Under the pieces are notes generated by a model. That model ran no database searches. It was not told the DNA's origin and saw nothing but the letters and a program-made list of their open reading frames with translations. From assembly GCF_038008325.1 (NCBI RefSeq), contig NZ_JBBOYW010000001.1:486001-550000 (forward strand): a DNA stretch of 64,000 bases, read 5' to 3'. Numbering within the stretch: position 1 is the first letter of the stretch; every line of letters begins with the position of its first letter. Shown piece by piece: positions 1 through 8,487 of this stretch. The translations under genes and the position numbers were made by a program. The stretch comes from Lysinibacillus sp. FSL K6-0232. GTDB taxonomy: Bacteria > Bacillota > Bacilli > Bacillales_A > Planococcaceae.

Positions 1-262
1 AAAACTTTAGTTTTTCTTGCACTGCTTCAATATACGATTCCAATGATTGACCTTTAATATCTTTAATTGTGAGTTTATCTGTGCCAGCAGTTTGACTGCC
101 TGTGTTACTTTTAATTGTGCGAAAGGCTAAGCGAATATTATTTTCACTCGAAATAATACGCATTAAATTTTGAAACGACTCATTGTTTTGTGACCGTTTG
201 TATAAGTCATCAAATAGTTTTGTCATATCATAATAGTCATTGTATCTATACTTGTTCGTCAC
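1..262 (-). CDS. group II intron reverse transcriptase/maturase, N-terminal part (cut by window edge)
   Basis: The translated N-terminus carries the RT-0 region of intron-encoded proteins: ENNIRLAFRTIKSNTGSQTAG followed by TDKLTIKDI, matching the family pattern in which a run of R-x-I-K-x-N-x-G-S-x-T-x-G precedes the first palm strands. The product would bind and help splice its own intron RNA and reverse transcribe it during retrohoming. The likely start is GTG at 262, since an AAAGGAG lies 13 nt upstream and the resulting peptide begins MTNKYRYNDYYDM; an internal ATG at 226 is the alternative. Only about 87 codons are visible, so integrity of the YADD active site, the maturase domain and any endonuclease domain is unknown. 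Confidence 0.85.
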   Translation of the reverse strand, partial: MTNKYRYNDYYDMTKLFDDLYKRSQNNESFQNLMRIISSENNIRLAFRTIKSNTGSQTAGTDKLTIKDIKGQSLESYIEAVQEKLKF

Positions 263-965
263 TCTGTTGGGACAACTCCTTTGCAGAAAATTGTTTTCCC
301 TTTCTTACTCGAAAAACAGAGTTAGTTTTGAATCTATTAATCCATTCTTATTTGACTCGTGCCTATCCCTCCACTACTTATTATCGTAGTTTCATCGGTA
401 CTGTGGCACTACTTTCACCAAGATAAAGTAGCTTATTATACCCGAAGGATTTTCGTCTACAACTGTCCTCGACTATGAGTTTCTGTAAAACAGATACAGT
501 TCTTGGCTTCCCACGTTCCAAAGATTCCCGTTCACGTAATACTTAGGTGCTTCCTTTGAGCCTGTTAGCTTGATACCGTCTATCGCTCGGTATAGAGTTT
601 TTCATAACGCCAAATTTTACTCAACTCCACTAACTTACCACTATTGGTAATACCTTATCATCACAGATAAGATAACCACCTATAGACTCGTACATTCAGA
701 AGTTCGTCAGTACATGTGTACATTCTCACCGTATATTACAACCACCCGACTACTCTAAGTGACAGTTCTTTATTCCTGTTCACTTTCGCCGACTTCACCC
801 CGCTTTAAACAGTTCCATAATAGTCTGCTTCCCTGCTTAGGGGAGTATTAGTGTGAGGGTTTCAGCACAGCATGACGGCTTTCATTCCCCTCAAGGATTC
901 TTCAGTTTTCTAATAAATCTTCCCAACCAATATTTCTATTGGAATTTCAGATTAACGTGTCGCAC
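1..965 (-). mobile_element. group II intron inserted in topB (5' part; continues beyond left edge)
   Basis: On the minus strand the intron begins GTGCGAC at 965, matching the GUGYG 5' end of bacterial group II introns. About 700 nt of non-coding sequence follow, the right size for ribozyme domains I to III, then an open frame for a reverse transcriptase/maturase from 262 to the left edge. The upstream exon is the conserved SDHHA-coding stretch of topB, and the frame collapses exactly at the junction. Exon bases next to the junction (ATGCCA) can pair, with one G-U, with intron bases TGGCGT at 607-612, a candidate EBS1. The 3' end, domains V and VI and the 3' exon lie outside the window, so splicing competence cannot be judged. 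Subclass is not assigned. Confidence 0.88.
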
Positions 966-2067
966 TGGCATGATGATCTGACACTTTGCTATCATCAACA
1001 AATGCTTTTGTTGCTTTGATTGGCTTTGTCAGCAGTTTATTGGCGATGGAACGGTACTCACCAATGCCACATGCCTTTAAGCGTTCAGGTATTGTAGCAA
1101 CAATATCCTGAGAAATAAAGCGAGAATCTGTACGAGGATATGTTAATACTTTATGTTGCTCATACAGCTTTTGCATAATATTTAATGTTTCCTTTGCGGA
1201 ATAGCCGAAGATTTTATTGGCATCACGCTGTAATTCTGTTAAATCGTATAGACTAGGCGCAAATGATTTTTTTGGCTTCTTTTCAATATCTGTTACGACT
1301 GCATTACTATTTCCTAGCTTTTTCACTAGTATGTCGATTTTTTCCTTATCAAAGCTGCGACTATTGCCTTTTTGATCTTGCCAAGTAAGCTTTAAATTGT
1401 CTGCTGTTTGTGCCTCAATACCATAATAAGTTTGTGCCTTAAAGTTTTTAATTTCATCTTCACGTGCAGCAATTATCGCTACTGTCGGTGTTTGGACACG
1501 TCCACAATTCAACTGTGCGTTAAAGCGGGTAGTTAAAGCACGAGTAGCATTAAGCCCGATATACCAATCTGCCTCAGAACGAGCAACGGCAGAAGCATAT
1601 AAATTATTGTAGGCTTGCCCAGGCTTTAAATTAGCAAAGCCATCTTTAATCGCCTTATCTGTAACAGAGGAAATCCATAAACGTTTAATTGGTTTTTTAA
1701 CATTTACTTTATCAATAATCCAGCGTGCTACTAATTCGCCCTCACGCCCAGCATCTGTAGCAATAATAATTTCACCTACATCTTTACGAATAAGCTGGCT
1801 TTTGACCGCATTAAATTGTTTACCTGTTTGTTTAATAACGGTTAGCTTTAAACGCTCTGGCAGCATTGGTAGGTCCTCTAGGTTCCACGTTTTATATTTC
1901 ACATCATAACTTTCAGGGTCAGCTAGTGTGACAAGATGTCCAAGCGCCCAAGTAACAATATATTGATCTCCCTCAAGGAAGCCATTTCCCTTTTTATGAC
2001 ACTTCAGCACACGCGCAATATCACGTGCAACGGAAGGTTTTTCAGCAATTACTACACTTTTTGCCAT
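966..2067 (-). CDS. topB: DNA topoisomerase III, 5' exon (interrupted by group II intron)
   Basis: Type IA topoisomerase, which passes single strands to decatenate DNA. The visible 367 residues hold the N-terminal toprim domain (IAEKPSVARDIA at the start, IATDAGREGELVARW with the metal-binding acidic residues) and the active-site tyrosine in the TYPRTDSRF motif, Tyr310. The reading breaks after SDHHA, where the family continues IIPT; the first base of the Ile codon is the last exon base and the intron follows. Roughly half of a normal protein of about 720 residues is missing, presumably in the 3' exon left of the window. The start is ATG 2067 with AAAGGGTG upstream; codons further upstream are not family-like. 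Without splicing the product would end four residues past the junction. Confidence 0.92.
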
Positions 2068-2385
2068 TGTTAACACCCTTTCATTATTCCATGATTTTAA
2101 ATATAGCATAGGTTGAGAGCGTTAGCAGTTGAAGTGCCATGAAAAATAACAGGAAAGCAAATTGTCATAAAGAAAAGATGTTTATCATATTGTATAGATG
2201 TGTTTGTCAGAAATTTAAATCTCCTTTATGTTGCATATATGCTCGGAAATTTATAAAAAATCTACATTGCTGCTAGACATGAAATTTTGTGAATGCTATA
2301 TTTAGATTGTCATAGTATTTTTATAATTTGGAAAAATCTATTTTCTTAATTATAAGGAGTGATACAGTTAGATAAAGGATGACAA

Positions 2386-3009
2386 GTGCCTATGGAAAAG
2401 AAAACGTTAAAGCAAAGAATTGTAGACGCTTCAGTTGAGCTGTTTCAGCAGGATGGCTATCACAATGTAACGGTTGATCGTATTGTGGAGCATATTGGAG
2501 CATCAAAGGGTGGATTTTATCATAATTTTAAGTCGAAAGATGAGCTGTTATATGAAATTCATGATGTCTTTATTTCATATGTTATTTTGCAATCACAGAA
2601 TGCATATGACAAGTACGATACACCAATTACACGTTTGTGTGCCATGCTGCAGACATTGACTCAAGTATTTGATATGTATCAAGCACATATTACGATTTTT
2701 TATGAGGAAAGTCGTTTTTTATCTGAGGATTATAGTGACATCATTCATAAGAAACGGGATGAATATCGTGATATTTTACAAAAAGTGATTGCAGAGGGCC
2801 AAGAAGCAAAGGTTTTTCGTACGGAGCTGCCTTGTACAATTGTTACGATGGCAATTGTTGGGATGATTAACTGGACGTATAAATGGTTTAAGCAATCAGG
2901 ACCATTAACAATGGAGCAAATAACAGAGGTTTTTACGGATATGGTATTACGTGCGATTGTAACGGAACAAGCAATCGAGGAAGCAAGGCAATTTATGATA
3001 AAGGGGTAG
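2386..3009 (+). CDS. TetR/AcrR family transcriptional regulator
   Basis: A 207-residue one-domain regulator with an N-terminal TetR helix-turn-helix (about residues 9-55, IVDASVELFQQDGYHNVTVD then IGASKGGFYHNFKSKDELL) and an all-helical ligand domain. TetR proteins of this kind usually repress and release on binding an acyl-CoA or similar effector. It sits just upstream of, and co-directional with, an acyl-CoA catabolic operon, and a palindrome at 3048-3061 lies between them. I infer that it controls that operon. GTG 2386 is favoured because AAAGGAT is 7 nt upstream; ATG 2392 is also possible. The B. subtilis yng operon is not known to me to have such a regulator beside it. Confidence 0.85.
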   Translation: MPMEKKTLKQRIVDASVELFQQDGYHNVTVDRIVEHIGASKGGFYHNFKSKDELLYEIHDVFISYVILQSQNAYDKYDTPITRLCAMLQTLTQVFDMYQAHITIFYEESRFLSEDYSDIIHKKRDEYRDILQKVIAEGQEAKVFRTELPCTIVTMAIVGMINWTYKWFKQSGPLTMEQITEVFTDMVLRAIVTEQAIEEARQFMIKG

Positions 3010-3047
3010 CCAGTAGGAAACACTGGTTTTATTATTTATTTCAACAA

Positions 3048-3061
3048 ACCGACTGGTCGGT
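3048..3061. promoter_or_regulatory. candidate TetR-family operator
   Basis: ACCGACTGGTCGGT is a perfect 6-bp inverted repeat around two central bases. It lies in the 123-bp gap between the TetR gene and the first gene of the acyl-CoA operon. Size and base pattern fit operators of TetR/AcrR regulators. Binding by the adjacent regulator is inference. Confidence 0.6.
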
Positions 3062-3132
3062 ATTGTCTAAAGCAATAATCAATGCTACGAAATCTACTAT
3101 GGCAAATTTAACATTCACTAGGGGGACTGGGC

Positions 3133-4275
3133 ATGAATTTTGAATTAACAAAAGAGCAAGCGATGATTCGTGATATGGTACGTGATTTTGCTGAAAATGA
3201 GATTAAACCGTATGCTCGTGAGGTTGATGAAACATCAACAATGAGAATAGAGAGCTTTAAAAAAATGGCGAAACTAGGCTTATTGGGTATTCCGTTTCCT
3301 GAGGAGTATGGTGGCTCAGGCGGTGATACGGTGTCCTATGCTTTAGCTGTTGAAGAAATTGGACGTGCATGCGGAGGCACAGGGCTAAGCTATGCAGCAG
3401 CAGTTAGCTTAGGTGCTTCACCAATTTATAACTTTGGCACAGAGGAACAAAAGCAGGAATGGCTTGTTCCATTAGCAAAGGGAGAAACGTTAGGAGCATT
3501 TGGTTTAACAGAGCCTAATGCAGGTTCAGATGCTGGTGGTACACGTACTACAGCAGTAATTGATGGGGATGACTATGTTATCAATGGAGAAAAATGCTGG
3601 ATTACGAATGCAGGCTATGCTCGCCAAGTAATTGTTACCGCAGTAACGGGTAAACGTGAGAATGGTAAAAAAATTATTTCTTCTATTATTGTGCCAACGA
3701 ATACACCAGGCATAACGATTAATTGTAACTATGACAAAATGGGTGTCCGCGGTTCCAATACATGTGAGATTATTTTGCAAAATGTTCGTGTACCAAGAGC
3801 CAACCTTTTAGGGGATGAAAAACGAGGCTTTAGCCAATTTTTAAGCACACTTGATGGTGGTCGTATTTCTATCGCAGCACTATCTGTTGGTATTGCACAG
3901 GCAGCTTATGAGAAGGCATTGAGATTTGCGAAAGAGCGTGAACAATTTGGTGCACCTATTTCAAAGTTACAGGCGATCCAATTCAAGCTAGCAGATATGG
4001 CGATGGAAATTGAGCTTGCCCGCACATTAGTACATAAGGCGGCATGGCTGAAGGATCAAAAGAAACCATTTGGTAAGGAAGCGGCTATGGCAAAGCTGTA
4101 CGCTTCTGAAATGGGCTTCCGTACATGTAACCAAGCTATTCAAATTCATGGTGGCTCTGGTTATATGAAAGAATACGATGTAGAACGTCATTTGCGTGAT
4201 ATTAAGTTAATGGAAATCGGTGAAGGAACATCTGAAATTCAACGTCTTGTTATTTCTCGTCTAATTGGTTGTTAA
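3133..4275 (+). CDS. yngJ: acyl-CoA dehydrogenase (YngJ-like)
   Basis: FAD-dependent dehydrogenase of 380 residues that makes the alpha,beta-double bond in an acyl-CoA and passes electrons to ETF. Three family regions appear in order: the N-terminal helical domain, a central beta domain with the flavin motif GEKCWITNAG, and a C-terminal helical domain ending EIGEGTSEIQRLVISR. Glu364 sits at the base position used by short- and medium-chain enzymes; isovaleryl-CoA dehydrogenases have Ala or Gly there and take their base from another helix. The context (biotin carboxylase, carboxyltransferase, HMG-CoA lyase) points to leucine breakdown, yet the catalytic site looks like a short-chain enzyme. 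ATG 3133 follows AGGGGGACT. First gene of a seven-gene operon. Confidence 0.9.
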   Translation: MNFELTKEQAMIRDMVRDFAENEIKPYAREVDETSTMRIESFKKMAKLGLLGIPFPEEYGGSGGDTVSYALAVEEIGRACGGTGLSYAAAVSLGASPIYNFGTEEQKQEWLVPLAKGETLGAFGLTEPNAGSDAGGTRTTAVIDGDDYVINGEKCWITNAGYARQVIVTAVTGKRENGKKIISSIIVPTNTPGITINCNYDKMGVRGSNTCEIILQNVRVPRANLLGDEKRGFSQFLSTLDGGRISIAALSVGIAQAAYEKALRFAKEREQFGAPISKLQAIQFKLADMAMEIELARTLVHKAAWLKDQKKPFGKEAAMAKLYASEMGFRTCNQAIQIHGGSGYMKEYDVERHLRDIKLMEIGEGTSEIQRLVISRLIGC

Positions 4276-4308
4276 TCATAGCAAAGAGCATGAATAAGGA
4301 GGATTTTC

Positions 4309-5943
4309 ATGGCAGAACTTGTGTATCAAACAATTGGTCAATTGCTAGAGGAGCAAGCTAAAAAGTATCCGCACAATGAGGCTTTAGTTTATGCAGATAG
4401 AGATGTTCGTATGACATATGAGCAGCTGAACCAGCAAGCTCGTTTAGTAGCGCGAGGCTTAATGGCACTAGGTATTGAAAAAGGAGAGCATATCGCGGTA
4501 TGGACAACGAATGTTCCTGAGTGGGTGCAGCTTCAATTTGGTACAGGTAAAATGGGTGCGCCAATCGTTACCGTTAATACAAATTATCGTGCAAGTGAAC
4601 TAGAGTATTTATTAAAGCAATCCGATGCAACAACGATTTTTTTAATTGAAAATTATCGAGACCATTCCTTTATCAATACACTGCAAGAGTTATGTCCAGA
4701 GCTTGAATATTGTGAACCAGGTCATTTGCAATCAGAGCGACTACCCCTATTAAAAAATGTAATTTTAATCGGTGAAACAAAGTATCCAGGCATGCTTAAT
4801 TGGTCAGATGTCTTAGCTGCTGCTGAGCAAGTAACAGAAGAACAATTAGCAGAAAGAGAGCAAATCCTTCATTATGATGATGTCATTAATATTCAATATA
4901 CATCAGGTACAACAGGCTTTCCAAAGGGTGTGATGCTGACGCATTATAACTTAGTAAATAATGCGATTAATATTGCAGAATGTATGCATTTAACCACACA
5001 AGATCGTTTATGTATTCCTGTTCCATTTTTTCACTGCTTCGGATGTGTTATTGGCACATTAGCCATTACAACAAGTGGTGGAACAATGGTGCCAGTGCAG
5101 GAGTTTTCACCTGAAGAGGTGCTCAGAACGGTTCAGCAAGAGCGATGTACAGCATTACATGGTGTGCCAACAATGTTTATTAGTGAGCTGAATTTACCAA
5201 ACTTTGAAGCTTTTGATCTTTCCACATTGCGTACAGGGGTCATGGCAGGCTCTAACTGTCCGATTGAGGTAATGAAAGCTGTTATTGAGAAAATGGGCAT
5301 GGAGGATATTACAATTTGCTATGGTCAAACAGAGGCATCACCAGTTATTACACAAACGAGAACAGATGACCCGCTAACATTAAAGGTAGAAACAGTTGGT
5401 AGAGCATTGCCAAATCTAGAGGTGAAAATTGTTGTGCCTGGTACAACAGAGGAAGCACCACCAAACGAGCAGGGAGAGCTATGCACAAGAGGCTATCATG
5501 TAATGAAGGGCTATTATAAAAATCCAGAGGAAACAGCTCTTGCTATTGATCAAGATGGCTGGCTGCATACAGGGGATTTAGCAACAATGGATGAAGCAGG
5601 CTATGTTCGTGTTACAGGTCGTTTGAAAGATATGATTATTCGTGGTGGTGAAAATTTGTATCCACGAGAAATTGAGGAGTTTCTTTATACACACCCAAAA
5701 ATAGCAGACGTGCAAGTTGCTGGTGTGCCTGATCCTGTTTATGGAGAGGAAGCGGCAGCTTGGATTATTTTAAAGAAGGGCGAGCAGGCAACAGAGCAAG
5801 AAATTCGAGATTTTTGCCAAGGCAAAATTTCAAGACATAAAATTCCACGATATATTTTCTTTATCGATCAGTATCCAATGACTGCATCAGGAAAGGTGCA
5901 AAAATATAAATTACGAGAAGATTTTGTAATGACCGTTAAATAG
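4309..5943 (+). CDS. yngI: AMP-forming acyl-CoA synthetase (YngI-like)
   Basis: ANL-superfamily ligase of 544 residues that adenylates a carboxylic acid with ATP and transfers it to CoA. Visible motifs in order are the P-loop YTSGTTGFPKGV, YGQTEASPV, the hinge region GDLATMDEAGYVRVTGRLKD with IIRGGENLYPREIEE, and the C-terminal catalytic lysine in MTASGKVQKYKL. In this operon it could activate free branched or short acids (for example isovalerate or acetoacetate) to feed the pathway; the exact substrate cannot be read. ATG 4309 follows AAGGAGGAT at a normal distance. The 33-nt gap to the dehydrogenase supports co-transcription. Confidence 0.9.
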   Translation: MAELVYQTIGQLLEEQAKKYPHNEALVYADRDVRMTYEQLNQQARLVARGLMALGIEKGEHIAVWTTNVPEWVQLQFGTGKMGAPIVTVNTNYRASELEYLLKQSDATTIFLIENYRDHSFINTLQELCPELEYCEPGHLQSERLPLLKNVILIGETKYPGMLNWSDVLAAAEQVTEEQLAEREQILHYDDVINIQYTSGTTGFPKGVMLTHYNLVNNAINIAECMHLTTQDRLCIPVPFFHCFGCVIGTLAITTSGGTMVPVQEFSPEEVLRTVQQERCTALHGVPTMFISELNLPNFEAFDLSTLRTGVMAGSNCPIEVMKAVIEKMGMEDITICYGQTEASPVITQTRTDDPLTLKVETVGRALPNLEVKIVVPGTTEEAPPNEQGELCTRGYHVMKGYYKNPEETALAIDQDGWLHTGDLATMDEAGYVRVTGRLKDMIIRGGENLYPREIEEFLYTHPKIADVQVAGVPDPVYGEEAAAWIILKKGEQATEQEIRDFCQGKISRHKIPRYIFFIDQYPMTASGKVQKYKLREDFVMTVK

Positions 5944-5957
5944 GGAGGGCAATGGTG

Positions 5958-7316
5958 ATGTTCAACAAGGTATTAATTGCAAATCGTGGAGAAATTGCTA
6001 GACGTGTAATCAGAACATGCAAGCGCCTCGATATTCAAACGGTTGCAATCTATTCAGAGGCAGATGCTGAAAGCTTACATGTAAAGGATGCAGATGAGGC
6101 GTACTGTGTAGGGAAGCCTCCTGTTGCACAAAGCTACTTAAATATTGATCGTATTCTTGAAATTGCACAAGAGAGTGGCGCAGAGGCTATCCATCCTGGC
6201 TATGGCTTATTATCGGAGAACGCAGACTTTGCGAGGCGTTGTACAGAGGCAGGCTTCGTATTTATCGGACCGAATGCCGATGTAATAGCCTCGATGGGCA
6301 GTAAATTAGAAGCACGTAAAACAATGAAAGCTGCTGGTGTGCCTATTGTTGAGGGTGTGGAAGCACCTGTGAAAGATATAGTAGAAGCGACTGAAATTGC
6401 TGAGCGTCTAGGGTATCCAATTATGTTAAAAGCCTCTGCAGGCGGTGGTGGTATTGGGATGCAGCTTGTTGAAAATGCAGAGGAGCTTGCGAAAGCATTT
6501 GAGGGCAATCAAAAACGTGCACAGTCATTTTTCGGTGATGGCACAATGTATATGGAGCGCTTTATTGCCAATCCACATCATGTCGAGGTACAAATTATCG
6601 CAGATCACCAAGGAAATGTAGTGCCGTTATTTGAGCGTGAATGCTCTATTCAACGCAGAAATCAAAAGGTAGTAGAAGAAGCACCGTCACCGTTTATTTC
6701 ACAGGAAACAAGAGAAAAAATGCTAGAAGCCTCCGTCAAGGCAGCGAAGCATATTGGCTATATTAATGCTGGCACAATCGAATATTTAGTAGATGAACAG
6801 CAAAACTTTTATTTCTTAGAAATGAATACAAGGCTGCAGGTGGAGCATCCAGTGACAGAGGAGATTACGAAGCTCGATTTAGTAGAGGAGCAATTAAAAA
6901 TAGCCGCAAAACAGACTCTTACATTTACAAGAGAAAGCATTACTAAAGAAGGGCATGCAATAGAGGTACGGATATATGCTGAAAATCCCTCTACGTTTTT
7001 CCCATCTCCAGGTACGATTACGGCTCTTGAATTACCAGCAGGTGAAGGTGTTCGCCATGAATGTGGTGTAGAGGCAGGCTCAGTTGTAACACCGTTCTAT
7101 GACCCAATGATTAGTAAATTGGTTGTGTGGGGAGAAACAAGGGCTATTGCTTGTGAAAGACTGATTCAAGCATTGCAAGCCTATAAAATAGAGGGCATTC
7201 AAACAAATATTCCAATGCTATTGAAAACTGTTACACATGAACAGTTTTTACAAGGCAATACAACAACTAAATTTGTGGAGCAGTATTATTTACCACAATT
7301 AACAGAAACAAAGTAA
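5958..7316 (+). CDS. yngH: biotin carboxylase subunit of an acyl-CoA carboxylase (YngH-like)
   Basis: ATP-grasp enzyme of about 452 residues that carboxylates biotin on the small carrier encoded next. It shows the start KVLIANRGEIARRVIRTC, the glycine-rich ATP loop ASAGGGGIGMQ, EVQIIADHQGNVVPLFEREC, and MNTRLQVEHPVTE with the catalytic Glu and Arg of the family. Together with the carrier at 7343 and the carboxyltransferase at 9360 it forms a split methylcrotonyl- or propionyl-CoA-type carboxylase. GGGAGGG lies only 2 nt before ATG 5952 but 8 nt before ATG 5958, so 5958 is the better start. The gene starts 14 nt after the previous stop. Confidence 0.93.
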   Translation: MFNKVLIANRGEIARRVIRTCKRLDIQTVAIYSEADAESLHVKDADEAYCVGKPPVAQSYLNIDRILEIAQESGAEAIHPGYGLLSENADFARRCTEAGFVFIGPNADVIASMGSKLEARKTMKAAGVPIVEGVEAPVKDIVEATEIAERLGYPIMLKASAGGGGIGMQLVENAEELAKAFEGNQKRAQSFFGDGTMYMERFIANPHHVEVQIIADHQGNVVPLFERECSIQRRNQKVVEEAPSPFISQETREKMLEASVKAAKHIGYINAGTIEYLVDEQQNFYFLEMNTRLQVEHPVTEEITKLDLVEEQLKIAAKQTLTFTRESITKEGHAIEVRIYAENPSTFFPSPGTITALELPAGEGVRHECGVEAGSVVTPFYDPMISKLVVWGETRAIACERLIQALQAYKIEGIQTNIPMLLKTVTHEQFLQGNTTTKFVEQYYLPQLTETK

Positions 7317-7342
7317 ATATTAAATAGTAGGAGTGAATGATT

Positions 7343-7555
7343 ATGGCAACAGTAAAAGCAAGCATGGCAGGGACAGTATGGAAAATCGTTGTAGCAGAGG
7401 GCGAGCAGGTGACAGCGGGGCAAGATGTAGTTATTTTAGAGTCAATGAAAATGGAAATTCCTATTGCGGCGGAAGAGGATGGCGTAGTGACAAAAATTAT
7501 TGCCAATGAAGGGGACTTTATTAACGTCGATGACGATATTTTAGAAATTGAATAA
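7343..7555 (+). CDS. yngHB: biotin/lipoyl attachment carrier protein (YngHB-like)
   Basis: A 70-residue stand-alone biotinyl domain. The biotinylation motif ESMKMEI holds the modified lysine, and the flanking glycine pattern (EGEQVTAGQD before it, DGVVTKIIANEGDFI after it) is that of a barrel-sandwich hybrid domain. It carries carboxybiotin between the carboxylase at 5958 and the carboxyltransferase at 9360. Most carboxylases fuse this domain to the biotin carboxylase; a separate carrier is the arrangement also known in B. subtilis yngHB. ATG 7343 is 9 nt from TAGGAG, while ATG 7337 is only 3 nt away, so the shorter form is preferred. Confidence 0.9.
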   Translation: MATVKASMAGTVWKIVVAEGEQVTAGQDVVILESMKMEIPIAAEEDGVVTKIIANEGDFINVDDDILEIE

Positions 7556-7569
7556 GAGGAGGCTTCTTT

Positions 7570-8487
7570 ATGCAGCTACCTAAGCATGTCACAATTAAAG
7601 AGGTAGGTCCCCGTGATGGCTTGCAAAATGAACAAGCGCATATTCCAACAGCAGATAAAGTACAGCTAGTCAATTTATTAAGTGAAACAGGCTTACAGTA
7701 TATTGAGGTAACTTCATTTGTGCATCCGAAGTGGATTCCGCAATTGGCAGATGCTATGGAGGTGCTGCAAGCCATTAAAAGAAACAAGGATATTACCTAT
7801 GCAGCGCTTGTGCCGAATATGCATGGCTTGGAACGTGCACTGCAGGCTGAAGTAGATGAAGTAAGCATTTTTATGTCCGCGAGTGAAAGCCATAACAAAA
7901 GTAATATTAATAAAACAATTGACGAAACATTTCCTATTTTAGAGGAAGTAGTAGTAGGGGCAAAGGCTGCAAAGAAAACAGTTCGTGGTTATATCTCAAC
8001 AGTAATTGGCTGTCCTTATGATGGCTATATCCATCCTGATAAAGTGCTACGTGTAGCTGATCGATTATTAGAGATGGGTGTGACGGAAATCTCCCTTGGC
8101 GATACAATTGGCGTTGGCGTTCCAACTCAAGTCGAGTTTCTTTTAGAGGAGCTATTAAAAAGATATACTGCTGAACACTTTGCCATGCATTTTCACGATA
8201 CACGCGGGACAGCACTCGCTAATATGATGAAATCTTTAGAGATGGGTGTTACCAAATTCGATAGTGCCCTTGGTGGCTTAGGAGGCTGCCCATATGCAAA
8301 GGGGGCATCGGGCAATGTAGCCACTGAGGATGTCTTATATTTATTTGATGAAATGGGCATTGAAACAGGCATAGACCGCCAGAAAGTGCTAGAGGCAGCA
8401 CTCTTTATTGAACAGAAGCTAGGGAAGGCTGTTGCATCAAAGCAGATGGCTATTGTCCGCAATGAAAGGAGTGCACATCAACCATGA
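7570..8487 (+). CDS. yngG: hydroxymethylglutaryl-CoA lyase (YngG-like)
   Basis: A TIM-barrel lyase of 305 residues that splits HMG-CoA into acetyl-CoA and acetoacetate, the last step of leucine breakdown. Family motifs are EVGPRDGLQNE at the N-terminus (metal and substrate residues), AMHFHDTRGTALANM (metal-binding His pair), and GGLGGCPYAKGASGNVATED with the catalytic Cys in the glycine-rich loop. The start follows AGAGGAGG at a normal spacing. The stop overlaps the next ATG by four bases (ATGA), a sign of translational coupling with the enoyl-CoA hydratase. This gene is the strongest evidence that the operon serves leucine or isovalerate catabolism. Confidence 0.93.
   Translation: MQLPKHVTIKEVGPRDGLQNEQAHIPTADKVQLVNLLSETGLQYIEVTSFVHPKWIPQLADAMEVLQAIKRNKDITYAALVPNMHGLERALQAEVDEVSIFMSASESHNKSNINKTIDETFPILEEVVVGAKAAKKTVRGYISTVIGCPYDGYIHPDKVLRVADRLLEMGVTEISLGDTIGVGVPTQVEFLLEELLKRYTAEHFAMHFHDTRGTALANMMKSLEMGVTKFDSALGGLGGCPYAKGASGNVATEDVLYLFDEMGIETGIDRQKVLEAALFIEQKLGKAVASKQMAIVRNERSAHQP

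Noticed and set aside
190-426. Plus-strand open frame of 78 codons
   Set aside because: It lies over the group II intron on the opposite strand, lacks a ribosome site and has no protein-like pattern.
3526-3780. Antisense open frames inside the catabolic operon
   Set aside because: They overlap strongly conserved enzymes in another frame and have no start signals; the same holds for most opposite-strand frames in this window.
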